Positions 26,684-35,694 of a stretch of DNA of 64,000 bases are shown here, in pieces (the first letter of the stretch is position 1; each line of letters starts with the position of its first letter). Source of the DNA: Balneolaceae bacterium. Lineage in GTDB: Bacteria > Bacteroidota > Rhodothermia > Balneolales > Balneolaceae. A model generated the notes under the pieces. The model had not been told where the DNA came from, did not search any database, and worked only from the letters and a program-made list of their open reading frames with translations. Location of the stretch: contig JAGYJQ010000004.1 in assembly GCA_018401935.1 (NCBI GenBank), forward strand, positions 123,437-187,436. The letters are read 5' to 3'. The position numbers and the translations under genes are program-made.

Positions 26684-27181
26684 ATGGGACCAGGTAGATT
26701 GAGTTCAATGTTTCAAACCGCAGCCAGTGGTTTGGATGCACAAAAGAAACGTCTGGAAGTTGCAGCTCAGAATATTGCCAATTCAAGAGCTTCTGCAAAA
26801 CCAGGTAGTGATGGAGCTTATAAAGTTCAATCGGTAGTATCAAAGGCTCCTAGTACCGATAACTTTGTGAATGCATTGGAGAGTCAAATGAATCCTTTGA
26901 AAACAACAGAATCCAATCACTTCCCATTTACTCAAAGTTTTAATGACAAGAGTCAGCAAGCCTCACTTGGCCCAGATACAACTGTGGTGAAGTCTGAAAA
27001 ATTCAGATTCGAATACGATCCAAATCATCCCGATGCCGATGAAAACGGAATGGTGAAATACCCCGATGTAGATATGGTGAAGGAAATGGCAGCTATGGTG
27101 AGTGCAAACCGATTATATGAAGCTAATTTGAGTGTTATTGAAGCGGCTAAACAAATGATGAAACGATCAATGGAGATATAG
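26684..27181 (+). CDS. flgC: Flagellar basal-body rod protein FlgC
   Basis: Rod subunit. The N-terminal helix and A-A-Q-N-I-A-N-S motif near residue 30 and the C-terminal P-D-V-D-M-V-K-E-M-A-A-M-V-S-A-N-R-x-Y-E-A-N motif are characteristic of FlgC. A good Shine-Dalgarno (AGGAG) lies just before the ATG at 26684; the second in-frame ATG at codon 9 is less well placed. 165 aa is typical. Confidence 0.94.
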   Translation: MGPGRLSSMFQTAASGLDAQKKRLEVAAQNIANSRASAKPGSDGAYKVQSVVSKAPSTDNFVNALESQMNPLKTTESNHFPFTQSFNDKSQQASLGPDTTVVKSEKFRFEYDPNHPDADENGMVKYPDVDMVKEMAAMVSANRLYEANLSVIEAAKQMMKRSMEI

Positions 27182-27182
27182 T

Positions 27183-27407
27183 ATGATACGACCTTTTGAA
27201 CCCACAGCGTCTTTACCACCACTTAACCGTACCTCACTTAGAGAGGCCCTTCCGGTTGAGCAAAAGCTCCCAGAGCTGTCAAAGGATGAGCAAAGTGTTA
27301 TCAAAGATTCATTTTCAACCAATAATGTATATACACAATACACATCCGGTGGTAACGAACAAACACAAGTTATTGCCAAAGGAAGAGTATTGGATATTAA
27401 GGGCTAA
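27183..27407 (+). CDS. Small unknown protein in flgC-fliE interval (74 aa)
   Basis: Begins one base after the flgC stop, with a GGAG about 9 bases upstream, so it is almost certainly translated. I do not recognise the family. It is polar, with a proline-rich N-terminus, an L-S-K-D-E-Q helix in the middle and a C-terminus ending G-R-V-L-D-I-K-G. No signal peptide or membrane helix. Position between rod genes and fliE suggests an export substrate, rod-assembly factor or chaperone; that is a guess. The unknown protein at 44316-44741 also ends with a G-R-x-L-D sequence. Confidence 0.65.
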   Translation: MIRPFEPTASLPPLNRTSLREALPVEQKLPELSKDEQSVIKDSFSTNNVYTQYTSGGNEQTQVIAKGRVLDIKG

Positions 27408-27463
27408 CCAGGATATCCCAAATTGCTCTGAACAGCAGAAAACAAACATTTAATTATAGCCAT

Positions 27464-27769
27464 ATGATACAGAATAATCTTCCCATACAGCAGCTTAGTA
27501 GTCTTTCTGAGTTATCCTCTGCTACTCAAAAGTCCGACCAAGGTGACGGTAGTGCCTTCAATGACTTATTAACCAATTCCATTTCAGGACTGGATGCGAG
27601 CTTAAAAAGTTCCGAAGAACAAATGACCGCTTTTGTAGCCGGTGAAACGGACAACCTTCATCAAGTAATGATTTCCATGCAGGAAGCACATATCAATTTC
27701 CAGATGGTTACCGAAATACGAAATAAAGCGATAGAAGTATTTCAGGATCTAAGCAGAATGCAAATTTAA
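27464..27769 (+). CDS. fliE: Flagellar hook-basal body protein FliE
   Basis: Joins the MS ring to the rod. The second half (Q-V-M-I-S-M-Q-E-A-H-I-N-F-Q-M-V-T-E-I-R-N-K followed by A-I-E-V-F-Q-D) is the conserved FliE core, which pairs with FlgB. Length (101 aa) is standard. Gene order flgB-flgC-x-fliE-fliF is as expected apart from the small unknown gene. Confidence 0.93.
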   Translation: MIQNNLPIQQLSSLSELSSATQKSDQGDGSAFNDLLTNSISGLDASLKSSEEQMTAFVAGETDNLHQVMISMQEAHINFQMVTEIRNKAIEVFQDLSRMQI

Positions 27770-27787
27770 CTCCTATAAGGATATTCA

Positions 27788-29470
27788 ATGAGTACGTTTT
27801 CAGAGCAATTTGAACAATTTTTTGGACCATTAAGCAACGCACAACGGGTTATGTTTGTGCTGTTAATGGTGATTGTTTTATCGGTAACCGGAGGTATTTT
27901 TTATTGGTCACAACAACAAGAAGAGGTCCTTCTGTTTGCCGACTTAAACCCCCAAAGTGCGCAGGATATTATTTCTGCATTGGACGAACGAGGACTTAAA
28001 TATTCGATAGAGGATAATGGAAGGGCCATTTACGTGGAGAGTGATAAAGTACACCAACTACGTCTCGAGATGGCGGCTTTTAGTGGGAGTGATACGGATA
28101 TAAAAGGATATGAACTATTTGATTCTCAAACCTTGGGGATGACTGACTTTATGCAGGAGGTAAACCGCAAGCGTGCTTTGGAGGGTGAATTGGCCCGTTC
28201 CATAAGTAGCTTAGATCAAGTTGAGCAAACTCGTATTCATTTGGTGTTACCCGAACGATCTCCTTTTGCTCAAGCCTCTACTCAGGCAACTGCGTCGGTG
28301 ATTATCACCCTAAAACCAGGTAATAAATTGAATACTGGACAAATAGAGGGAATTACATCATTAATAGCAGGTAGTGTAGATGGCTTGGATTCGAAAAGTG
28401 TAGTGGTATTGGATCAAGCAGGGAATCGATTGAGTACGGAGAATGCCTCTGATGAAGGGTTCGCGTTTGGGGGGTCTCAAATGCAGTTAAAGCAAAAAAC
28501 CGAAGCCTATTTGACTAATCAAGGCCAAAGTATGTTAGATCGTGTACTGGGGGCGGGTAACAGTATACTTCGAGTTTCGGTTGAACACGACTTTGAGCGT
28601 ATTGTGCGAGAGTCTGATTTGATTGACCCGGACTCCAGAACGGTTATCTCCGAGCAAAAAAGCACCCAATCCAACACCAATGAAGAAAGAACGCCCATCA
28701 ATGCAACGGATTATACTCCAGTGGAACTTATGGGCGAAACTTTAGTAGTTGGGGCTAACACGAATGAAAGTTCCAACCAAACCAGGAACTATGAAGTCAA
28801 TCGCACCAGAGAGGTTTATGAAAAAAATCAGGGAGAAATAAAACGTATTTCAGCATCCATTTTATTAAATCAAAAACTAGTATCTGAAACGGCAGAAGAC
28901 GGATCGGTAACGATGGTAAATGAGCCATACTCGGATCAAGAGATTCAAGAGTTTCGTGAGGTGGTACAGCTAGCATTAGGAATGGATACTCAACGGGGCG
29001 ATAATTTGACTATTTCACAAACTCAGTTCTTTGAACATCCGTATTCGCAAAGCGCGGGTTACCTTCAAGAACAACCCAGGTCTTGGACCAATATGATTCG
29101 ATGGGTGATTATAGCATTAACATTTGGGCTGGTCGTATTTTTGGTAAATAACGTACGTAAAAAAGTATCGACAGGGTCTATGATGGTGCCATCTACGGAA
29201 GGAACTAACCCCACGATGCAAACTAGGAGTATGTATCAGCATAATTCCAACGAATTAGGCGGATTACCCAATATCAATGCCCTGCCTTCACAAGATCAAA
29301 GTCTATCACCAGAGCTAGAACAACTAACAGAAGACCCATTAAGTAGCTCACAGAATAAAGAGCTATTGAATAAGAAAGAAGATGTAAAGGATTTCTTTGA
29401 ACTAAAACCCATGCAGGCAGCGGACATTGTGCGTATGATGTTCGACACCAGTTTAATTAGTAAGCTCTAA
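27788..29470 (+). CDS. fliF: Flagellar MS-ring protein FliF
   Basis: Forms the MS ring in the inner membrane. Two transmembrane helices are visible at about 20-41 and 437-456 with a large periplasmic region of ring-building motifs between them (the E-G-E-L-A-R-S-I segment and L-V-L-P-E-R in the first RBM). A cytoplasmic tail of about 100 residues ends with an acidic/hydrophobic FliG-binding stretch (A-A-D-I-V-R-M-M-F). 560 aa is typical. Confidence 0.96.
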   Translation: MSTFSEQFEQFFGPLSNAQRVMFVLLMVIVLSVTGGIFYWSQQQEEVLLFADLNPQSAQDIISALDERGLKYSIEDNGRAIYVESDKVHQLRLEMAAFSGSDTDIKGYELFDSQTLGMTDFMQEVNRKRALEGELARSISSLDQVEQTRIHLVLPERSPFAQASTQATASVIITLKPGNKLNTGQIEGITSLIAGSVDGLDSKSVVVLDQAGNRLSTENASDEGFAFGGSQMQLKQKTEAYLTNQGQSMLDRVLGAGNSILRVSVEHDFERIVRESDLIDPDSRTVISEQKSTQSNTNEERTPINATDYTPVELMGETLVVGANTNESSNQTRNYEVNRTREVYEKNQGEIKRISASILLNQKLVSETAEDGSVTMVNEPYSDQEIQEFREVVQLALGMDTQRGDNLTISQTQFFEHPYSQSAGYLQEQPRSWTNMIRWVIIALTFGLVVFLVNNVRKKVSTGSMMVPSTEGTNPTMQTRSMYQHNSNELGGLPNINALPSQDQSLSPELEQLTEDPLSSSQNKELLNKKEDVKDFFELKPMQAADIVRMMFDTSLISKL

Positions 29471-29473
29471 GCA

Positions 29474-30484
29474 ATGAAAGATATTTCTAGACTCTCTGGT
29501 ATCGAAAAAGCAGCCATATTGATAATGAGTATTGGCTTGAAATCCAGTGAAACGGTGCTAAAGTCATTAAAATCTAAGGAAATCGAAAAAATAACTATGG
29601 AAGTGGCCCGTATGGGTCCCGTTGAGCCGTACTTGGTGGATGCGGTGATACGAGAATACCATGCCCTTATGAATACCCAAAGTAACATGGTTAATGGGGG
29701 GGCCGATCAAGCTCAGGAAATCCTAAAGTCACTAGGTGATTACCCGGATGCGGAGAGAATTGCAAAAAAAATTCGTACAACTAGCGTCAGTACGGTATTC
29801 GATGAATTTCAAGAAGTTAAAGTATCACATATAGCCAACTTTTTACGTAATGAACATCCCCAAGTGGTGGCGTTAATCTTTTCTCAATTACGAGTCGAAA
29901 AATCCGCCGAATTACTCACTCACCTAGAAGAAGAAACACAGTCTGAAGTTATGCATCGCTTAGCCATAATGGAAGAGATTTCACCGGATGTAATCACCGA
30001 AATTGAGGATGTGATCAAAGATAATTTTGGAGGTATGAGTACCCAAGGGGAGGGAGCTAGGACGGGAACATCGATTGTGGCTCAAATATTAAACGGAGCT
30101 GATGCTGCGGTTGAGAAAAATGTTCTAGACAGTATCTCCAAACGGGATGAAGTCATGGCGAATCAAATTAAAGAGCAAATGTTCTTATTCGAAGATATCC
30201 TCTTACTGGATGATCGAACGATGCAGACCATTAATCTTGAATTGGACAAAAATGATCTCATTGTTGGTTTAAAAGGTTCATCAGATGAACTAATGACTAA
30301 GTTTTTCTCCAATATGTCTGGCAGAGCAGCGGAGATGTTGCAAGAAGATATGGATGCTTTGGGCCCTGTGCCTTTAGCTGAAGTGAAAGAAGCCCAACAG
30401 AAAATCTTAAAAAAGATTAAGGATATGGATGAAGAAGGTAAAATCAGTATGAAAATCTTAAGTGAAGATGAGCTGGTACAATAG
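29474..30484 (+). CDS. fliG: Flagellar motor switch protein FliG
   Basis: Rotor protein that contacts FliF, FliM and the MotA stator. FliG_N, middle and C-terminal domains are all present; the E-H-P-Q motif (N-E-H-P-Q-V-V-A-L-I, middle domain) and the C-terminal torque helix with F-E-D-I-L-L-L-D-D-R-T-M-Q carry the charged residues that interact with MotA. 336 aa is full length. It starts three bases after fliF. Confidence 0.96.
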   Translation: MKDISRLSGIEKAAILIMSIGLKSSETVLKSLKSKEIEKITMEVARMGPVEPYLVDAVIREYHALMNTQSNMVNGGADQAQEILKSLGDYPDAERIAKKIRTTSVSTVFDEFQEVKVSHIANFLRNEHPQVVALIFSQLRVEKSAELLTHLEEETQSEVMHRLAIMEEISPDVITEIEDVIKDNFGGMSTQGEGARTGTSIVAQILNGADAAVEKNVLDSISKRDEVMANQIKEQMFLFEDILLLDDRTMQTINLELDKNDLIVGLKGSSDELMTKFFSNMSGRAAEMLQEDMDALGPVPLAEVKEAQQKILKKIKDMDEEGKISMKILSEDELVQ

Positions 30485-30486
30485 AT

Positions 30487-31158
30487 ATGCAAACCCTTTC
30501 TCGAATTTCAACATCCAATACCTCGAAGACACCTAATATGGCTATTCTCAACTATCAAACAATGTTTGAGGAGTCTCTAAAAGAAGAGGATTTTGAGGCA
30601 GTAAAAAAAGATGAACGTGTGGCTGTACTTCTCAAGCGAGAAGAACAACAATGGGCTCAAAAAGTTGAATTAGCCAAGCGGGAAGCATTTGAAGAGGGGT
30701 ATAATCAAGCCAGGTCAGAGGCAGAGCGACAATTTGAAAGTGAAATAAAGGAAAACACGGCATTTTACCAACGTATCATACGCCGAATGGGAAGTTTTTG
30801 GCTGGAGCAGAAAGAAGAACTTATGCAAGCGCTTATGACTACGGGTTTCGAAGTGGCAAAAGAAATTATTGAGCATGTACATGTTTCGGACGAATTTATC
30901 GAACAGCAGCACCGAAAAATAATAGAGTTGTTGTATAAAGTTGAAGCTCATTCCAAACCTGTATTGCTGGTATCTGAGGAGGATGAGTCCCGTATTCTAG
31001 AGTTGGTAAAAGGTTCAAACCTTCCCATTCAAGTCTCCATTGAACCCGAGCAAGGATTTAGTAAAGGTGAATTTATTTTAGATACCGAACATGAGCGTTG
31101 GGTAGGGGTTCGTAGACTCATTACCAATCATTTTCAATCACATATTCACCGAGCTTAG
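30487..31158 (+). CDS. fliH: Flagellar export ATPase regulator FliH
   Basis: Stator-like subunit that binds and restrains the FliI ATPase. The central part is a long charged coiled coil (about 50-110, with E-E-G-Y-N-Q-A-R) and the C-terminal part has the V-type ATPase subunit E-like fold (E-V-A-K-E-I-I-E-H-V and I-E-P-E-Q-G-F). The 223-aa length is normal. Start and stop are tightly spaced with fliG and fliI. Confidence 0.9.
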   Translation: MQTLSRISTSNTSKTPNMAILNYQTMFEESLKEEDFEAVKKDERVAVLLKREEQQWAQKVELAKREAFEEGYNQARSEAERQFESEIKENTAFYQRIIRRMGSFWLEQKEELMQALMTTGFEVAKEIIEHVHVSDEFIEQQHRKIIELLYKVEAHSKPVLLVSEEDESRILELVKGSNLPIQVSIEPEQGFSKGEFILDTEHERWVGVRRLITNHFQSHIHRA

Positions 31159-31160
31159 GT

Positions 31161-32558
31161 ATGGAAACTTTATTAGCAAATCTAGTGGAAAATAACAAGG
31201 AGACCAGTGATAAAGTGACCAGTGTAAAAACACTATCCAAGAGTTTTAATCAGTATAAACAGAATTTTTTCCATCATGTGCCTCAAGCCATTTCTACCAC
31301 ACTTAAAGTGGGGAAACTAAGTTCAATGATGGGCAACATTCTTGAATGCACAGGTTTGAAAGGAAGTATTGGTGATTTATTTGGTATTGAGGTAGCCAAT
31401 GGGCATTTGGTAACCGCAGAGGTGGTCGGGGTTAAAGATGGCAGAACCCTGCTTATGCCTTTTGATAAAACAGTTGGCTTAAAAGCGGGTTGTCTGGTCC
31501 ATCCTTTAGGATCTTCTTCTAGCATTCCGGTAGGTGATGACCTGCTGGGGAGGGTATTAGACGCGAATGCTAAACCAATTGACGAAAAAGCTAAGCTGCA
31601 TAGTATCCATAGACAAGATATTTACAGTCCACCACCTTCCCCAATGCAACGAGCTCATATTGACGATATTTTTTACACGGGTATACGTGCTATCGATGCG
31701 TATACAACTCTAGGAGAGGGACAGCGGGTAGGGTTATTTGCTGGATCAGGGGTTGGTAAGAGTGTTTTACTCGGGATGATCGCTAAACAGTCCTCTGCGG
31801 ATGTAAATGTAATTGCATTGATTGGTGAACGAGGACGGGAAGTGCATGAATTTATTGCAGACACTTTGGGCGAAGAAGGTATGAAAAAATCGGTGATCGT
31901 AGCCTCGACCTCAGACACAGTAGCCATGAGTCGTATCAAAGCAGCCTTTACCGCAACAGCTATTGCAGAATACTACAGAGATCAGGGGAAGAAAGTACTC
32001 TTGATGATGGATTCAGTTACACGAGTGGCCATGGCGCAGCGTGAAATTGGTTTAGCATCCGGTGAACCCCCTACAACCAAAGGCTATACTCCAAGTGTAT
32101 TCACTTTATTACCTACTCTTCTAGAACGCCCCGGAAAAACAAAAAAAGGTAGTATTACGGCTATTTATACCGTTTTAGTGGATAACGATGACATGAATGA
32201 GCCCATTGCCGATGCTGTGCGATCTATTTTGGATGGGCATATTGTATTATCCCGACGTTTAGCTCATAAAAATCATTATCCCGCCATTGATGTACTGGAA
32301 AGTATTTCCAGGGTTATGGCAAAAATTGTACGTCCGGAAGATCGAAAGATAACTATGAAGGCTAAAGAGTTGATGGCTATTTATAAAGAAGCCGAGGATT
32401 TAATCAACATAGGGGCCTATGTGGCGGGCTCAAACAAGAAAATTGACGAATCCATTGAGAAAATGGAACAATTGGAATCATTTTTGATACAAGATATGCA
32501 GGAGAGCTCCGAACCAGGTGAACTGTGGAGCCGATTAGAACAAATAGTTAACAATTAG
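31161..32558 (+). CDS. fliI: Flagellum-specific export ATPase FliI
   Basis: Hexameric ATPase that energises the export of rod, hook and filament proteins. Walker A GSGVGKS is at residues 195-201; the G-E-R-G-R-E-V motif near 222, Walker B (V-L-L-M-M-D-S-V-T-R) near 275 and the L-P-T-L-L-E-R-P-G region near 317 match the F1-beta-like core. 465 aa is full length. Confidence 0.96.
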   Translation: METLLANLVENNKETSDKVTSVKTLSKSFNQYKQNFFHHVPQAISTTLKVGKLSSMMGNILECTGLKGSIGDLFGIEVANGHLVTAEVVGVKDGRTLLMPFDKTVGLKAGCLVHPLGSSSSIPVGDDLLGRVLDANAKPIDEKAKLHSIHRQDIYSPPPSPMQRAHIDDIFYTGIRAIDAYTTLGEGQRVGLFAGSGVGKSVLLGMIAKQSSADVNVIALIGERGREVHEFIADTLGEEGMKKSVIVASTSDTVAMSRIKAAFTATAIAEYYRDQGKKVLLMMDSVTRVAMAQREIGLASGEPPTTKGYTPSVFTLLPTLLERPGKTKKGSITAIYTVLVDNDDMNEPIADAVRSILDGHIVLSRRLAHKNHYPAIDVLESISRVMAKIVRPEDRKITMKAKELMAIYKEAEDLINIGAYVAGSNKKIDESIEKMEQLESFLIQDMQESSEPGELWSRLEQIVNN

Positions 32559-32566
32559 GGAAAATC

Positions 32567-33028
32567 ATGGGATTCAAATTTAAGCTTGAACCTCTACACA
32601 AATACAAAAAGCAGATGGTTGATTTAGAGCAGCAAAAATTTGCTCAGCTCACTCAAAGGCTTGTGCAGATAGATAGAGAAATTGAGACTATCACCGATCA
32701 GTTGAAAAAGCACATAGATCAAAACAGTCAAATGAATACACCTAATGATTCGACTAGCCTTTGTTACGTGCCTAATATTCAAAGCTTACAGCAGCGAGAA
32801 TCTCAAATGCGAATGATTCATACCGGATTGAAAGAATTACGAGAGCAAAAAGCATTGGTACTTCGCGAGTTCAATCAACAGAAAGAAATTCTCAATACAG
32901 CCCATAAAGAAAGGAAGATGATGGACAAATCGAAGGAAAAAGCCCTTGTCGCTTTTCAAGAAAGTCTTCAAAGAAAGGCAGAAAAAATGCTTAATGAGCA
33001 ATCTATTCAGCGATATCAACGAGCATAA
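32567..33028 (+). CDS. fliJ: Flagellar export protein FliJ
   Basis: Coiled-coil stalk-like protein that sits in the FliI ring and promotes chaperone and substrate transfer. The product (153 aa) starts with the family pattern F-K-F-K-L-E-P-L-H-K-Y-K-K and is helical and charged throughout. Nine bases separate it from fliI. Confidence 0.9.
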   Translation: MGFKFKLEPLHKYKKQMVDLEQQKFAQLTQRLVQIDREIETITDQLKKHIDQNSQMNTPNDSTSLCYVPNIQSLQQRESQMRMIHTGLKELREQKALVLREFNQQKEILNTAHKERKMMDKSKEKALVAFQESLQRKAEKMLNEQSIQRYQRA

Positions 33029-33039
33029 ATTCAAGTACT

Positions 33040-33651
33040 ATGAGTGCAGCAAAGAAAAATACCCTACTTTTTTTATTGGTTTTAATTATACCTCCAGTGG
33101 TCTTATTACCAGCCATGTTTTTCTTGTACCCCTATATCCAATCCGATAAACACGCTTCGGTCGTAGAGCAAGTTCGGGCCAGGTGGGGAATGGAAGTAGA
33201 TTCAACCCAAGCGCATACATCACCACTAGATCGGTTGAAAAATACTCGAAAAGAAGAGATTCAAGGGCTTACCGAGACAACAGAAGCATATAAACGAATA
33301 CAGGTTGAACTTGAGAACTTGCAACAAAAATATATTCTAAACGACCAAAAGCATATAGAGTCTACCGATTCCTTAAAGGCTAAAATTGCACAATTAAATC
33401 AAGTCATTAAACGAATGGAGGATGAATCCTCTCTAAATACAGTCAATAATATAGGGGTAGGAGATATGTTTGCAGAGCGTGCAAAAAGTTTGTTTAATCT
33501 CGAGGATGAGGAATTAACTCCTATCATAAATCAGATGAGTAATGACTTACTCTTGCAACTTTATGATGTGGGATCGACGATGCAACGTCAAAAATTACTG
33601 CGCTGCTTACCTTCAGACAAAGCCGCTAAAATAGTCACGCTAGCACTATGA
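33040..33651 (+). CDS. MotE/YlxF-like membrane coiled-coil protein
   Basis: An N-terminal membrane helix (about 8-29) is followed by a coiled coil (about 70-130) and a C-terminal domain with R-A-K-S-L-F-N-L-E-D-E-E-L and L-P-S-D-K-A-A-K-I resembling the MgtE-N-like part of MotE/YlxF. In Bacillus ylxF lies exactly here, between fliJ and fliK; MotE in other bacteria is linked to stator assembly. Its stop overlaps the fliK start by four bases. Confidence 0.7.
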   Translation: MSAAKKNTLLFLLVLIIPPVVLLPAMFFLYPYIQSDKHASVVEQVRARWGMEVDSTQAHTSPLDRLKNTRKEEIQGLTETTEAYKRIQVELENLQQKYILNDQKHIESTDSLKAKIAQLNQVIKRMEDESSLNTVNNIGVGDMFAERAKSLFNLEDEELTPIINQMSNDLLLQLYDVGSTMQRQKLLRCLPSDKAAKIVTLAL

Positions 33652-35693
33652 GTCTATCTGAATTAATCGCAACAAAAGCAGGGGGATCGACCCATGCTCA
33701 ATCCTTGAAAAGTGGGGTTTTTGGAAGTAAAAGTGCGTTTGTCGAATCCGGAGTACCTTCAGAGCAGACTACCTTCAAAAAATTGATTTCAGCAACAGAA
33801 ACCGTAGAGTCTATTGTAGAACATACTAAGAACGGTCAGGGACAAGCATCTGAAGACGGTCATAACCAATTGGATGGCAGCCAGGCTTCGGCTATTCTTG
33901 CTCATTTAACCAATAAGCCCGTTATTGACAATTCTAAATCCTCCTTAGAACATATTGACAAAGGTTCTAATAGTGCAGGCTCTGAGCTCTTATCTAAAGA
34001 GCAGGAAGGTATTTACAATCATGCACAAGTCATAGAAATTGGGGTTGTATCCCCAAAAGTAATGGATGAAACAACAGGGTTAAATCACGTAGGGGACCAA
34101 GAAAAGACACCAATATCAACCCAAAATAATGGACGGGATGTAACGCAAATTCAAGGACTGATTCAGAACCAAGAGCAGGGTGCTCAGATTCAGGTTCAAT
34201 CTAGTATGCAGGCCCAGATTGGTGAGCAGGCCCAGATTGGTGAGCAGGCCCAGATTGGTGAGCAGGCCCACGCCACGGAGCTAACACAAGTTGTTATACA
34301 GAAACAAAGGAGTACTTATTCAGGAGAATCACAGCAGGCCAACTTGGCTTCTAGACCGAAGAGTTCAGATGTATTGCAGTATACCTCAATTTTTAAGACG
34401 TCCAGTGAACATTCTTTGATTAAAAATACCTCAAAGAGCATGCTAAAAGTGGCAGAAAGCTCAGGTTCGCTGGTACATTCAACTGAAATCAATTCGGTAG
34501 TCTCGCGTATTATGAGTCCACTAGAATCAAGTGAAGCTCAAATGATACAGCAAAAGGTGGTGTTGCCAGTTTCAGTAGCAGAAGCAAATCTCCCCTTATC
34601 CAAGCAGCATGGGCTGTCAAGGATGTTTGAAAAATCCTTAGAAATACCGCTTAGTTCTCTACAGAAGGTACAAAGTCAAATGACTAGACTCACCCAAACG
34701 GTGCAAGAATCACTCGGAAAAGCATTACCTTCGACTTTTGAAGCTGTACAAACAACCGAACGTACCAATACCACTCAGGTTGCTGAGCCTAATCAAGGAT
34801 TTTCATCTTCGTTACGTACTAACCAAGAAATAATTCAATCACCTCTGAAAAGCTCAAAAATTGTCCAAGGGGAGGTAAATCAACAGCCGGAGAAACAGCC
34901 ACAACTTGGCCAGCAAGTTATTTTACCTGAGAGAACAAAACTAGGGGCAGAAACACAATCCATACGCAGTCAAGTAACAAATAAAGAAGGAGTTGTGGAT
35001 TGGGTTAGTAAAATTACCAAACCTCTTGAAGCTGAAAGCACGCTTAGCCAAAAAGGAACCTCCACAGAAAAGGGTGCTCAGATACATCAACCAGAGAGGA
35101 TACAAATGGGAAGCACAATTAATTTCAGTGTTGCTCCAGAAATGGTGGTACCGAATGGACAAAAGGATGAATGGACGGGCGAACAAAATATTGAGGAATG
35201 GTTGTCCTCTAGCACGCAGACAAATGGTAAAACGCCGGAGGTAGAGCTAGCTGCCGCTCAAAAGCGCAGTGCTTCGCCCATTTTTTTGCAGCAAATGAGA
35301 AAAATTGTTGAGCAGAAGGAAATGGGGCAGGGCTTGTGGACTAAGCATTCATTTGCTCTTGAAGATGGGGAACAAGTACAGATATCGACCCGAAAAGTGG
35401 ACGGGCAGGTGCAAATAAAGGTATTGGCATCTCAAAACGAACTCCAACGAGTATTGTTTCAGCAGAGTGGTCAATTGAGGGACTTATTGCAAAAAGATTA
35501 TAACGTTGAAGTCGAATTTGAATTTAGCGGTCAACAGTCCTTTGCCGAGCAAGAAGCATCTGATTTTAGGGAGCAATCCTCCAATGGTCGATCTAGATCT
35601 TTTGAAAGAATACAGTCAGGGGAGAGCGGAGCGGCAGAGCAAGTACAATCTAGCCCTAAAAAAGGCTTTAACAATAATGAATGGAGGGGTTAA
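33648..35693 (+). CDS. fliK: Flagellar hook-length control protein FliK
   Basis: Secreted molecular ruler that ends hook growth and switches export specificity via FlhB. 681 aa: a long, Gln/Ser-rich, low-complexity N-terminal part expected to act as the ruler, and a conserved C-terminal domain (about 560-640; includes L-E-D-G-E-Q-V-Q-I-S-T-R-K). An 18-bp minisatellite sits inside (34209-34270), encoding repeats of Q-A-Q-I-G-E. Length above the E. coli 405 aa suggests a longer ruler or hook. Confidence 0.88.
   Translation: MSLSELIATKAGGSTHAQSLKSGVFGSKSAFVESGVPSEQTTFKKLISATETVESIVEHTKNGQGQASEDGHNQLDGSQASAILAHLTNKPVIDNSKSSLEHIDKGSNSAGSELLSKEQEGIYNHAQVIEIGVVSPKVMDETTGLNHVGDQEKTPISTQNNGRDVTQIQGLIQNQEQGAQIQVQSSMQAQIGEQAQIGEQAQIGEQAHATELTQVVIQKQRSTYSGESQQANLASRPKSSDVLQYTSIFKTSSEHSLIKNTSKSMLKVAESSGSLVHSTEINSVVSRIMSPLESSEAQMIQQKVVLPVSVAEANLPLSKQHGLSRMFEKSLEIPLSSLQKVQSQMTRLTQTVQESLGKALPSTFEAVQTTERTNTTQVAEPNQGFSSSLRTNQEIIQSPLKSSKIVQGEVNQQPEKQPQLGQQVILPERTKLGAETQSIRSQVTNKEGVVDWVSKITKPLEAESTLSQKGTSTEKGAQIHQPERIQMGSTINFSVAPEMVVPNGQKDEWTGEQNIEEWLSSSTQTNGKTPEVELAAAQKRSASPIFLQQMRKIVEQKEMGQGLWTKHSFALEDGEQVQISTRKVDGQVQIKVLASQNELQRVLFQQSGQLRDLLQKDYNVEVEFEFSGQQSFAEQEASDFREQSSNGRSRSFERIQSGESGAAEQVQSSPKKGFNNNEWRG
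34209..34270 (+). repeat. 18-bp in-frame minisatellite in fliK
   Basis: Three exact copies of CAGGCCCAGATTGGTGAG (34209-34226, 34227-34244, 34245-34262) plus eight bases of a fourth. Each adds six residues to the ruler region without shifting frame. Confidence 0.92.
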
Positions 35694-35694
35694 T

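Noticed and set aside
35506..35694. In-frame N-terminal extension of flgD
   Set aside because: It lies wholly within fliK, does not look like FlgD, and a strong GGAGGGG ribosome site directly precedes the ATG at 35695.
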